A stretch of 64,000 nt of DNA from Gemmatimonas aurantiaca T-27 (lineage in GTDB: Bacteria; Gemmatimonadota; Gemmatimonadetes; Gemmatimonadales; Gemmatimonadaceae), in assembly GCF_000010305.1 (NCBI RefSeq), contig NC_012489.1, forward strand, positions 2,301,646 to 2,365,645, given 5' to 3'. Of the stretch, positions 46,320-54,845 are shown one piece after another. The notes under the pieces are model-generated. The model saw only the letters and a list, made by a program, of their open reading frames with translations. It was not told where the DNA came from and did not search any database. The translations under genes and the position numbers were made by a program. The number at the start of each line of letters is the position of its first letter. Positions within the stretch are counted from its first letter, which is position 1.

Positions 46320-46790
46320 ATGACCTATTTCGGATATACCTCATCCTCGCCGTTTACCCGTCATGCTGTCCGCCGCGACCTGCACCGGTTTTTCGATCAG
46401 GCCTTTCAGACGCCAACACCTGGCGCTGCGACGGAAGAGCCGGTGGCCTGGCAGCCCGCAGTGGAAGCGCGCGAATCGGTCGAACACTTCACGTTCGAAC
46501 TGGACCTGCCCGGCGTGAACCCGGACACGGTGGAAGTGCTGGCCGCCGAGGGCACCCTCACGGTTCGTGGCACGCGGCCGGCTCGTGACACGGTGGACGG
46601 CGAACGGACCATCATTCGCGAGCGCAGTGCTGGCCGGTTTGCCCGGACATTCCGCCTGCCCAAGTCGGCGGATCTTCAGCAGGTGAGCGCCACATCGGCG
46701 TTGGGCGTGCTGACCATTCAGGTGAAAAAGGCCGAGCCGGTTCGGCCGGTGCGGGTGCCGGTGAACGTGGCCTCGACCGCCAACGGATAA
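46320..46790 (+). CDS. Hsp20/alpha-crystallin small heat-shock protein
   Basis: 156 residues. The N-terminal arm (1-50, RRDLHRFFDQAF) is followed by an alpha-crystallin domain (about 50-145) with HFTFELDLPGVNPDTVEVL, GTLTVRGTR, GRFARTFRLPKS and the ALGVLTIQVKK motif. The C-terminal extension ends VRVPVNVASTANG, a weak version of the IxI contact. It is an ATP-independent holdase. GGAG is 5 bases before the ATG. A strong bidirectional terminator follows. Confidence 0.94.
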   Translation: MTYFGYTSSSPFTRHAVRRDLHRFFDQAFQTPTPGAATEEPVAWQPAVEARESVEHFTFELDLPGVNPDTVEVLAAEGTLTVRGTRPARDTVDGERTIIRERSAGRFARTFRLPKSADLQQVSATSALGVLTIQVKKAEPVRPVRVPVNVASTANG

Positions 46791-46823
46791 ACAAACGCAG
46801 CGCCACACACGACGCGCGGCAAA

Positions 46824-46861
46824 AAAAAGACGGAGACCCTCTGGTGGGTCTCCGTCTTTTT
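46824..46861 (+). terminator. strong bidirectional terminator between hsp20 and peroxiredoxin
   Basis: GACGGAGACCC-TCTGGT-GGGTCTCCGTC with A-runs before and TTTTT after, so 16 pairs including the A/T flanks. It works for both convergent genes. Confidence 0.92.
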
Positions 46862-46902
46862 GCACATCACACAACAGACAGCACAGAAATTGCCAACACC
46901 GA

Positions 46903-47382
46903 TCAGACAATCACGTTCTTGATCGCCTCGAGAATTTCCGCATTCTCGCGCTTCTGCCCCGGCGTCTCTTCTACGTGTGCCCAACGGATCACCCCTTCCT
47001 TGTCGATCAGGAAGTAGGCCCGGTTTGAAAACCCGGTGTCTTCGCGCAACACGCCGTACGCGGCGGAGACCTCGCGCTTGAAGTCCGAGAGCAGCTCGAC
47101 CTTCATCGCATACTTGCTGCGAAACTCCTTGAGTGAAGGCACGGCATCCACCGACATGGGAAGCACTTCCACGTTTCCCTGCGTGAACGCATCGAAGTCG
47201 TCACTGAAGCCGCACAACTCACTGGTGCACACGCTGGTGAAGGCCAACGGGAAGAACGCGAGCAGCACGTTCTTCTGCCCGCGGTAGCCCGAGAGCACGA
47301 CGTTCTGCCCTGAAGTGGAGGCGACCGTGAAGTCCGGTGCGACCGTGCCCGCCGTAAGCGGAGCCGTGGTATTCGCTGTCAT
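46903..47382 (-). CDS. peroxiredoxin (BCP/AhpE-like)
   Basis: 159 residues from ATG 47382. The thioredoxin-fold peroxidase has AFFPLAFTSVCTSELCGF. Peroxidatic Cys52 and a second Cys57 five residues later match BCP-type atypical 2-Cys enzymes. SVDAVPSLKEFRSKY and AYFLIDKEGVIRW are typical of AhpE/BCP. It reduces H2O2 or organic peroxides, probably with thioredoxin. The frame to 47448 is open but lacks a ribosome site. Divergent from the REC-GGDEF-EAL gene. Confidence 0.93.
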   Translation of the reverse strand: MTANTTAPLTAGTVAPDFTVASTSGQNVVLSGYRGQKNVLLAFFPLAFTSVCTSELCGFSDDFDAFTQGNVEVLPMSVDAVPSLKEFRSKYAMKVELLSDFKREVSAAYGVLREDTGFSNRAYFLIDKEGVIRWAHVEETPGQKRENAEILEAIKNVIV

Positions 47383-47520
47383 GGAGATCGTTTGGGAAAA
47401 GAGTGTCACGTGCCACACCACCAGGGGCGTCACATTCCGAATCAGCACTGGCGGCTGTGGAAATCAAAGGTAACGTAGTGCCATGCCCTCGATCCACGCC
47501 CACATTATCACGATCCTGTA

Positions 47521-49368
47521 GTGTCCACAGAGCCCGGCGCGCCCTCGTTGAAGCAGCTTCGTATTCTCATTGCCGACCACGATCCGGTCTCGGCAACGCA
47601 GACGGAAGCCGCGCTGCGTCGCCGCCTGGGTACCGGCGCCCAGTTCACACGCAGCGCGACACTGGCCCAGACGATACGGGCCATGCTGGACACCCCACAG
47701 GACGCGGTGCTGTTGGAGCTCGGTCTTCCCGACGCGGGCGGGATCGCGTCGGTGGTCGGCGTGCGCAGTGCCGCCCCGCTCGTTCCGATCGTGGTGCACA
47801 CCGCCGTCCTTGACGACATGCTCGCGTTGCGTGCCCTGCGTGCCGGTGCTCAGGAGTGCACGGAAAAGGGCATGGCTCCGGAATCTCTGGTGCGCATGCT
47901 GGGGTTTGCGATCGAGCGTCAGCGGCGGCTGGCCATGCTCGAAGCGGCGCGGGTGGAGGCCGCTCATCGCGCCACCCACGATCCGCTCACCGGTCTGGCA
48001 AACCGGGAGCTCTTTCAGGACCAGCTCGAACGGGCGCTCGCCTTCGGCAGTCGATACAATCGGAAGACCGGCCTGATCTTCGTCGATCTGGATGGCTTCA
48101 AGGCCATCAACGACACGCGGGGGCATGCCCTTGGTGACCTGCTGCTCAAGGTGGTCGCGGGCCGGCTGCTCGAATGTGTGCGTCGCTCCGACGCGGTGGC
48201 CCGTCTGGGCGGTGACGAGTTCGTCGTTCTGTTGCCCGACGTGACCAGCCGTCGTGACGTGGCGTTCGTGAAGGACTGCATCATCGACGCCTTCCGCACC
48301 CCGATTCAGGTTTCGGACAGCGAATTCCTCACGGTCGAAGCCAGCATTGGCGGGGCCATGTCCCCACTCGATGGTGCGGTCGCACAGGATCTGCTGGATG
48401 CCGCCGACGCGGACATGTACCGCGAGAAGTACCAGCGCCGGCGGGGCCGCGCTCACACCCCGACCTTGGGGGTGTTGGCCATGAACGCCGAGCTGGAGCC
48501 GCTGCCGTCAGCGGCGGAAACGGTATCGCGGCGGCGTGAAGCGCGGCTCCGGGCCGCGATGGGCCGAGGCGAGTTCGAGGTCCACTTTCAGCCGGTGCTC
48601 GATGTCATCGGTGATCGCGTCATCGCCGCCGAAGCGCTGCTTCGCTGGCGGGATCCCGATCGCGGCTTGATCTCTCCAACGGCGTTTCTTTCGTTGGCCG
48701 AAGACACCGGGCTTATCGTGCCGATCGGTGAACAGGTGCTGGAGCAGGCCTGCCGAGCGATTGTACAGTGGCGTCTTGCCAACGCGGCGCTGGGATCACT
48801 GCGTGTGGCCGTGAACCTGTCGGCGGTGCAACTGCGCGAACACGGTTTCGAACGTCGCGTGGCGCAAGTCCTTGCTACAACAGGATGTCCGCCCGATGCC
48901 CTCACGTTGGAACTCACCGAGAGCAGCACCATGGTGGACGGCGAAACCGCCATGGAAACGCTACGTGCCTTGAAGGGACTAGGGCTGCGTTTGGTGGTCG
49001 ACGACTTCGGCGTGGGTCACGCGTCGTTGACCTTTCTGCGTGAAGCGCCCGTGGATGGTATCAAAATCGATCGGCGTTTTGTCAGCCAACTGATGGTCGA
49101 TCCACGGGATATGGCGATCGTCTCGGGCATGGTGCGCTTGGCCCGCGGCCTTGGCCTGGAAGTCACGGCAGAGGGCGTGGAGACGGCCGAACAGTCGCAG
49201 CGGCTTGCCCGCCTGCAGTGTTTTGCCCAGCAGGGGCGCCACTTCAGCGACGCCCTGCCCCTCGAACAAATGACCGGGCTGCTGCACAGTCGCATCGGCA
49301 GCAGTCCCCGGTCCCATCTCAGTATCAGTCGTTCTTCGACGGCGTTCCCCCGCCCAGCCGCTGGCTGA
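47521..49368 (+). CDS. REC-GGDEF-EAL protein for cyclic di-GMP turnover
   Basis: 615 residues. Receiver-like domain (about 12-128): acidic Asp19/Asp21, Thr94 and Lys116 are present, but the phospho-acceptor position is Glu66 (VLLELGLPD). GGDEF domain about 150-310, with the motif intact at 230-234 and an RxxD inhibitory site at 221-224. EAL domain about 345-600: EALLRWRDPD at 371, LELTESSTM, DDFGVGHASL, IKIDRRF and TAEGVET; most metal ligands are kept. It could both make and degrade c-di-GMP. No signal or membrane segment. The 3' end overlaps the flotillin gene by 44 bp, tail to tail. Confidence 0.93.
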   Translation: MSTEPGAPSLKQLRILIADHDPVSATQTEAALRRRLGTGAQFTRSATLAQTIRAMLDTPQDAVLLELGLPDAGGIASVVGVRSAAPLVPIVVHTAVLDDMLALRALRAGAQECTEKGMAPESLVRMLGFAIERQRRLAMLEAARVEAAHRATHDPLTGLANRELFQDQLERALAFGSRYNRKTGLIFVDLDGFKAINDTRGHALGDLLLKVVAGRLLECVRRSDAVARLGGDEFVVLLPDVTSRRDVAFVKDCIIDAFRTPIQVSDSEFLTVEASIGGAMSPLDGAVAQDLLDAADADMYREKYQRRRGRAHTPTLGVLAMNAELEPLPSAAETVSRRREARLRAAMGRGEFEVHFQPVLDVIGDRVIAAEALLRWRDPDRGLISPTAFLSLAEDTGLIVPIGEQVLEQACRAIVQWRLANAALGSLRVAVNLSAVQLREHGFERRVAQVLATTGCPPDALTLELTESSTMVDGETAMETLRALKGLGLRLVVDDFGVGHASLTFLREAPVDGIKIDRRFVSQLMVDPRDMAIVSGMVRLARGLGLEVTAEGVETAEQSQRLARLQCFAQQGRHFSDALPLEQMTGLLHSRIGSSPRSHLSISRSSTAFPRPAAG

Positions 49369-50641
49369 GCCCCTGAATCAGATCGTCCGGATTCACGCCG
49401 TACTGTGCGCTGGCGGCTTCGAGCAGCTTCATCATCACACCAAGCTTCTGCTGCGTGGCGTTGGCCGCGCCCTTTCCATCGCCCCCATCGAGCACCACCA
49501 GACGATCGATCTTCACATCGCTGGCCGCCTCGGCCAGCCGGTCGATCATGTCCGGAAGCTGCTGCAGATACAGCAGTGAAAGGCCACGGTCACCGGCGGC
49601 GAGCAACTGCTGCTGGATGGCCTGCAGGGCCTTTGCCTGCGCTTCACCCTGGGCGATGACCGGTGCAGCGGCCGCTTCGGCATCGGCCCGTGCGGCTTCG
49701 GCGCGGGCGCGGGCCGGTTCCACCTGCTCCACCTGCAACCGCACCCGCGTCACTTCAACACGGGCTTCTTCCACCGCCTTTTCCGCGCGGGCCTGGGCTT
49801 CATCCGCCGCCGCACGGGCGGTGCGCTCCGCGATCTGCGCCTGACGGTCGAGCTCTGCCTGCTTCACCCGGAGGTCGTTCTGGGCGGCGGCGATGATCAC
49901 CTGCGACTGCGCGCGGGCCACGTCGGCTTCCTGTGAGGCCCTGGCCTGTTCACGCTCGGTTTCCGCCTTGGTGCGGGCCTCGGCGATCTGGGCGTCGCGT
50001 AACACTTCCGCCGTCCGGATACGGCCATAGGCGCGCAGATAGCCGGCATCGTCGCTGATGTTCTGGATCTTCAGCATGTCCAACTGCAATCCGAGCTTCT
50101 GCAGGTCACGCGTGACCTCCTTCATCAGCTCGGTTTCGAATTTCACACGATCTTCGTTGGCTTCTTCCGGCGTCAGCGTGGAGAGCACCCCACGCAGATT
50201 GGCGGCGAGTGTTTCCTGGGCCAGGTCCGCCACCTGCCGTTCACTGCCCAGAATGCGCTCGACGGCGTTGTTGAAAACCTCTTCCGGCATGGAGGCGATC
50301 TTCACATTGGCCACGGCCTGCACGTCGATCGGGATACCGCCTCGGGCGATCGCATTGCGCACGCTGATGGTCAGCGGGATGGTGTTGAGGGTCATCCACT
50401 GCGCCTGCTCGAGAATCGGGATGCGGAAGGTCCGGCCGCCCCGCACGACCCGGTAGCCCACGGCCGTGCCATCACTGAGGGCGCGTTTCCGACCGGTGAT
50501 GACGGCCACCATGTTCGGCGGCACGATGAGCAGGAGCTGCTTCAGCGAGGCGATGAGCAGCATGATCATCACGATCACGAACACCACGCCGCCCAGCGAG
50601 AAGAGAGCGGTTCCGCCGATTCCGTCGAGCACCTGATTCAT
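49325..50641 (-). CDS. flotillin-like SPFH-domain membrane protein
   Basis: 438 residues. An N-terminal hydrophobic anchor (about 12-33) is followed by the SPFH/band-7 domain (about 38-200) with IPIDVQAVANVKIASMPEEV. A long Ala/Glu/Arg coiled coil (about 205-340, many EAxA repeats) and a C-terminal region with LQQLPDMIDRLAEAASDVKID follow. The architecture is that of flotillin/YuaG, a membrane-domain scaffold. The NfeD-like gene upstream on the same strand (42 bp) is its common partner. Confidence 0.94.
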   Translation of the reverse strand: MNQVLDGIGGTALFSLGGVVFVIVMIMLLIASLKQLLLIVPPNMVAVITGRKRALSDGTAVGYRVVRGGRTFRIPILEQAQWMTLNTIPLTISVRNAIARGGIPIDVQAVANVKIASMPEEVFNNAVERILGSERQVADLAQETLAANLRGVLSTLTPEEANEDRVKFETELMKEVTRDLQKLGLQLDMLKIQNISDDAGYLRAYGRIRTAEVLRDAQIAEARTKAETEREQARASQEADVARAQSQVIIAAAQNDLRVKQAELDRQAQIAERTARAAADEAQARAEKAVEEARVEVTRVRLQVEQVEPARARAEAARADAEAAAAPVIAQGEAQAKALQAIQQQLLAAGDRGLSLLYLQQLPDMIDRLAEAASDVKIDRLVVLDGGDGKGAANATQQKLGVMMKLLEAASAQYGVNPDDLIQGLSQRLGGGTPSKND

Positions 50642-50683
50642 CGCATCACTCCGTTGATGTGAACTTGACCTGCAGCCGACGAT

Positions 50684-51223
50684 TCAGTTGGCCGTGGGTT
50701 GCACGACCGCTACGCCGTTTTCGATCCAGCCGATGCGGCATTCCGCGAAGTACTCGCTGGGCATATCCGCCACCTCGTCGGCGCGGCGTGCCGGCATCTC
50801 ATGCAGTTGCCCGTTGGCGCGGAAGCTGATCAACCCAAATCCGTCATCGTTGAACGGCAACACCAGCGCCGCGGTGGTACCGACGGCGAGCGCATCGAGC
50901 GGCGCAGACGACGCTTCGCTGGTCTGCAGGGCACGAAAGAGCATGTGCACACCCACCAGCGTGCCCACGCCGGCCAGCGACGCGGTGATCCAGGTGGTGG
51001 CAGGGCTCCGATGCGTGAGCACCGCCAGCAGGCCGATACCACCAAAGGCAAACGACGCCCAGGTGAGGTTGCGGAGAGAAAACACCGCAAAGAGGCCCGC
51101 GTCACCGACATCGTGGTGGGCATTTGCATCGTGCCCACCCAGCCCATCGCCATCGCTGCCGAACAAACTCATCGCGATCAACGCACCGCCAAACAGCAGC
51201 GCAGCCACAAACACCCACCACAT
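50684..51223 (-). CDS. NfeD-like membrane protein (YuaF-type), flotillin partner
   Basis: 179 residues. Hydrophobic segments lie at about 2-19, 44-70 and 78-95, with a His/Asp-rich loop between the first two (GGHDANAHHDVGDAG). The C-terminal domain (about 107-170) is a small OB-like beta fold (GTTAALVLPFNDDGFGLISF, then YFAECRIGWIENGVAVV). This arrangement matches YuaF/NfeD1b proteins encoded next to flotillins. Assignment rests partly on that pairing. Confidence 0.75.
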   Translation of the reverse strand: MWWVFVAALLFGGALIAMSLFGSDGDGLGGHDANAHHDVGDAGLFAVFSLRNLTWASFAFGGIGLLAVLTHRSPATTWITASLAGVGTLVGVHMLFRALQTSEASSAPLDALAVGTTAALVLPFNDDGFGLISFRANGQLHEMPARRADEVADMPSEYFAECRIGWIENGVAVVQPTAN

Positions 51224-51418
51224 AGGCAGTCGCTCCCCGTTCCGTGGGAATCATCACACACGGGTAATAAGTCCCCCTGCACCACGACATGCCAGACACG
51301 ACCGGCATTCCTCGTCACGAAACACCGCCTCGATCCAATCCAGTCGCGCGCCGCCGGCGTAGCCGGTGAGGACGTTTTGTGAACTGCGACCAGAGGCTGT
51401 GAAGCCGGGAGTGCGAAG

Positions 51419-52372
51419 ATGCCAAGCAGAACGTGGATGGGACGCGGATGGAGTGCGCTGGCGTTGACCATGGTCATGGCGTGTCAGGGCGACGCCGGCC
51501 CAACAGGGCCACAGGGCGCCAGTGGTCCACAGGGGCCTGCCGGACCAGCAGGCCCAACGGGACCGACGGGACCGACGGGTCCTGCAGGTCCGCAGGGCCC
51601 TTCGGGCGCAGCCAATGGCCGCAGTATCTACGGTGTTGATGGCACCAACACCCTGTTGATGTTCGGGGCCGTTCGTCCGGATCTGATCCTGCGCCGCGTG
51701 ACCATCGCGGGGCTGCAGACGGGAGAGTCGGTGATGGGCATCGACTTCGGCCCGGTCGATGGTCGGCTCTATGCGCTCGGCTCCACCAGTCGGATCTACA
51801 CGTTGGATACGTTGACCGGCGCCGCCACGGCCGTCAGCCCCACCGCCTTCACGCCAGCACTGACCGGCACCACCTTCGGATTCGATTTCAATCCGGTGCC
51901 GAATCGCATCCGTGTGCACAGCAGCGCTGCGCAGAACCTGCGGTTGATACCGCGTTTGGGAGGTGCCACCGATGGCAGCGTCGCGGCCACGGATGGCATG
52001 TTGGCCTATGCGCCGGGTGATGCCGGTGCGTCCATGACGCCCCTCATTGGAGGCACGGCGTATACGAACAGCGTGACCGGTGCGACCACCACCACCATCT
52101 ATGCCATCGACTATGGCCGCGATGTGCTGGTGACAATGGCGGATCCCAACAGCGGGGTCATGACGACCGTGGGTGCCCTCGGCGTGAACACGACAGGCGA
52201 TGTGGGATTCGACATCGCCGGGAACAACGGATCAGCCTACGTGACCCTGACCGTCGGCGGCGGATTCACCGGCTCGACACTGTATCAGATGAACCTCGTG
52301 TCCGGCGCCCTGTTCCCGGTGGGCGGCGTCGCCAACAGCGCGCCGCTGCGGGGTATTGCGATCGCGCCCTGA
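51419..52372 (+). CDS. collagen-like lipoprotein with DUF4394-type beta domain
   Basis: 317 residues. The signal [18 protein letters not shown] leads to a lipobox ending VMAC (Cys22). Residues about 26-65 are a run of Gly-X-Y triplets rich in Pro and Thr ([18 protein letters not shown] and on). From about 68 to the end is a beta-propeller-like domain ([69 protein letters not shown]), typical of DUF4394. It is probably displayed on the outer surface on a short collagen-like stalk. A promoter region of 195 bp precedes it and a 15-bp terminator follows. Confidence 0.85.
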   Translation: MPSRTWMGRGWSALALTMVMACQGDAGPTGPQGASGPQGPAGPAGPTGPTGPTGPAGPQGPSGAANGRSIYGVDGTNTLLMFGAVRPDLILRRVTIAGLQTGESVMGIDFGPVDGRLYALGSTSRIYTLDTLTGAATAVSPTAFTPALTGTTFGFDFNPVPNRIRVHSSAAQNLRLIPRLGGATDGSVAATDGMLAYAPGDAGASMTPLIGGTAYTNSVTGATTTTIYAIDYGRDVLVTMADPNSGVMTTVGALGVNTTGDVGFDIAGNNGSAYVTLTVGGGFTGSTLYQMNLVSGALFPVGGVANSAPLRGIAIAP

Positions 52373-52392
52373 CCGTTCTTTTGTCGGTCATG

Positions 52393-52440
52393 AAAGCACA
52401 CGAGGGCGAAGATATGATCATCTTCGCCCTCGTGGCTTTC
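52393..52440 (+). terminator. terminator hairpin after the collagen-like gene
   Basis: CACGAGGGCGAAGAT, loop ATGATC, then ATCTTCGCCCTCGTG: 15 perfect pairs, with GAAAGC/GCTTTC flanks. The U-run is short. Confidence 0.75.
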
Positions 52441-52456
52441 TCATGCATCTATTGAA

Positions 52457-52529
52457 TGGAGCGTATCGGGATCGAACCGATGACCTCACGCTTGCAAAGC
52501 GCGCGCTCTCCCAGCTGAGCTAACGCCCC
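52457..52529 (-). tRNA. tRNA-Ala (anticodon TGC)
   Basis: 73 nt on the minus strand. Acceptor GGGGCGT pairs with ACGCTCC (one G-T); discriminator A. D-arm GCTCAGCTGGGAGAGC. The anticodon loop TTTGCAA gives TGC. T-arm GGTTCGATCC. No encoded CCA. Confidence 0.96.
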
Positions 52530-52726
52530 TACTCCAGCAAGGTAGCACCGCCACGGGCCGCAGAAAAGCGGGGGACCGGGTCGACTTGGCCAATGTGGCG
52601 GACGCCCGGCCATCGCCGGAGGAATACCACGGCGTATCGCGTTGCCGTGCGGGTCGCCGGCCCACACATTCTCGCGATCGGTTATTGCCATCGGGACCTT
52701 CGACTCCCCACCTCCCTTCTCCCTGC

Positions 52727-54604
52727 ATGAACGTCTCCTGGATTGACTGGGTCATTGTGGCGGTCACCATTCTGGTGTGCTTCGTCCCGGCCCTGTTCCT
52801 GGCTAAACGCTCGGCGTCGAGCACGACGGAGTTCTTTGCCTCCGGCCGCTCGGTGCCCTGGTGGCTGGCGGGGCTTTCGATGGTGGCCACCACGTTTTCT
52901 TCGGACACGCCCAACTGGGTGACGGAGCAGGTCCGACGCTATGGCGTCGCGGGCAACTGGCAGTGGTGGGCGTTTGTGCTCACGGGTATCGCCACCGTGT
53001 TTTTCTTCGCACGCCTGTGGCGCCGCTCCGGGGTGCTCACCGATCTGGAGTTCTACGAGCTGCGGTACTCGGGGAAGGAGGCCTCGTGGGTGCGTGGCTT
53101 TCGCGCGGTGTACCTCGGCCTCTTCTTCAATTGTTTCATCATGGGGATGGTGACGTTGGCGGCCTGCAAGATCGCCAACATCCTCTTCGGCCTCGCGCCC
53201 TGGCAGACCATCCTGCTGACCGGCGTCCTGAATGTCGTGTTCGCGGCGCACTCGGGACTGTGGGGGGTGCTGGTCATCGACATGATCCAGTTTTTCATCA
53301 AGATGACCGCGGTGTTTGCCGCAGCGTGGTTTTCTCTGGTGGAAGTCGGCCGACGCCTGGCCGGCACCCCAGACGGTTGGCTCGGTCTCAAGGCGCTGGT
53401 CGGGACACTGGCCACCCAGCAAGTGGTGCAAGGCGCGGGCGATGCACAGCCTGTGATGTCCATGAAGGATGGATCGGGGCAGCCGATTCTCGACATGATG
53501 CCGAACTTCGCCATGTCCGATCTGGTGCTGATGATCTTCCTGATGCCCATCGCCATCAGTTGGTGGGCCAACTGGTACCCGGGCGCAGAACCGGGCGGCG
53601 GCTCCTACATCGCGCAGCGCATGCTGGCGTCCAAATCCGAAAAGGATTCTCTCGGCGGCACCCTGTTCTTCAATCTGGCGCACTACGTCCTGCGCCCGTG
53701 GCCGTGGATCATCACGGCGTTGTGCTCGATCATCGTGTATCCCGACCTGGCCAGCATCAAGGCAGCATTCCCAACCGCTGATGCGTCGCTGATCGGACAC
53801 GACTCCGCGTTTCCGGCGATGCTCAAGTTTTTGCCGGTCGGGTTCGTGGGACTGATGATCGGTGGCCTCATTGCCGCCAATTCATCGACCATCCTCACGC
53901 ACCTCAACTGGGGATCGTCGTATCTGGTACATGACTTCTATCGGCGCTTCATTCGCCGAGACGCAACAGAAGCGCACTATGTGGCCGCGGGACGTCTGAC
54001 CACGGTGTTTCTGTTCGCCTTCTCTGCCCTGCTCAGTCTGGGCATGAGTTCGGCGCAACAGGCGTTTCAGGTACTGCTGTCCATCGGCGCGGGGACGGGG
54101 CTTTTGTACATCGCCCGATGGTTCTGGTGGCGTGTGTCGGCATGGTGTGAAATCGTCGCCATGGCGGTCTCGCTGATCACGTCGCTGGCCGTACCGCGTC
54201 TCATGCCTGAAGCGGGGTTTGCGGTGACGACCATCGTGCAGGTTGGGCTGACGACGATCGCGTGGTTGATCACCGCCTTCGTGGGACCGGCGACCGACCG
54301 CGCGACGCTGGTGGCTTTTGTGCAAAAGGTGAAGCCATCTGGTCCCGGCTGGACGGCACAGCGGGCCGCGGCCGGTCTCTCGGACGCCGAAGTGGCGCGG
54401 GAGAATCAGATCGGGACGTCACTGCTCGGTTGGGTGGCCGGCTGCGTGGTGATCTGGTCGTCGCTGTTCGCGATCGGAAACTTCCTGTACCTGTCGGGTG
54501 ACCCGAGCCGGACGACGAATGCGTGGATCCTGGCCGGGGTGTTCACCGTAAGCGGCGTGGTGTTGCTGCAGGTCACGCGGAAGTTGTGGAGTACCGCGAA
54601 GTAG
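52727..54604 (+). CDS. sodium:solute symporter (SSS family), large form
   Basis: 625 residues from ATG 52727, with about 13-15 hydrophobic segments. SSS landmarks: STTEFFASGRSVPWWLAGLS, then TTFSSDTPNWVTEQV, and GGLIAANSSTILTHLNWGSS in the middle. The cytoplasmic region near 550 (residues about 525-560) and the length over 600 match the larger SSS members that carry sugars or organic anions. It is divergent in function from its neighbours: the following genes on the minus strand encode peptidases, so a peptide or amino-acid substrate is possible but unproven. Confidence 0.87.
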   Translation: MNVSWIDWVIVAVTILVCFVPALFLAKRSASSTTEFFASGRSVPWWLAGLSMVATTFSSDTPNWVTEQVRRYGVAGNWQWWAFVLTGIATVFFFARLWRRSGVLTDLEFYELRYSGKEASWVRGFRAVYLGLFFNCFIMGMVTLAACKIANILFGLAPWQTILLTGVLNVVFAAHSGLWGVLVIDMIQFFIKMTAVFAAAWFSLVEVGRRLAGTPDGWLGLKALVGTLATQQVVQGAGDAQPVMSMKDGSGQPILDMMPNFAMSDLVLMIFLMPIAISWWANWYPGAEPGGGSYIAQRMLASKSEKDSLGGTLFFNLAHYVLRPWPWIITALCSIIVYPDLASIKAAFPTADASLIGHDSAFPAMLKFLPVGFVGLMIGGLIAANSSTILTHLNWGSSYLVHDFYRRFIRRDATEAHYVAAGRLTTVFLFAFSALLSLGMSSAQQAFQVLLSIGAGTGLLYIARWFWWRVSAWCEIVAMAVSLITSLAVPRLMPEAGFAVTTIVQVGLTTIAWLITAFVGPATDRATLVAFVQKVKPSGPGWTAQRAAAGLSDAEVARENQIGTSLLGWVAGCVVIWSSLFAIGNFLYLSGDPSRTTNAWILAGVFTVSGVVLLQVTRKLWSTAK

Positions 54605-54672
54605 GCAGCAGGAGGCAGCAGTGAGCGTGTGTTGATCGTTGGGCTATAGAACTGCGTCCTCTCCATCTGCTC

Positions 54673-54770
54673 CCTCTTGATATCGTGACGCGGTGGCGGC
54701 GAGGACGTCCGCGAGTGGCACGTTGCGCTTTCGGACGGCGTTGGCTTTACGGCGTCACGATATCAAGAGG
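54673..54770. repeat. perfect 19-bp inverted repeat with 60-bp spacer
   Basis: CCTCTTGATATCGTGACGC at 54673-54691 is the exact reverse complement of 54752-54770. The core contains GATATC. The spacer is GC-rich and carries GGACGTCC. It lies in the 241-bp gap between two convergent genes (54605-54845). No transposase is present; it may be a MITE-like remnant or a long-loop terminator. Confidence 0.8.
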
Positions 54771-54845
54771 AGTCAGGGGGAAAGTTGGAGAGGTGGCAGT
54801 AGGCAGGACACACGAAACGGCTGGTTTGCCCCGGGTACCCACTGG

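Noticed and set aside
54673-54770. Insertion sequence with terminal repeats
   Set aside because: Only 98 bp long in total with no transposase frame; kept as a repeat only.
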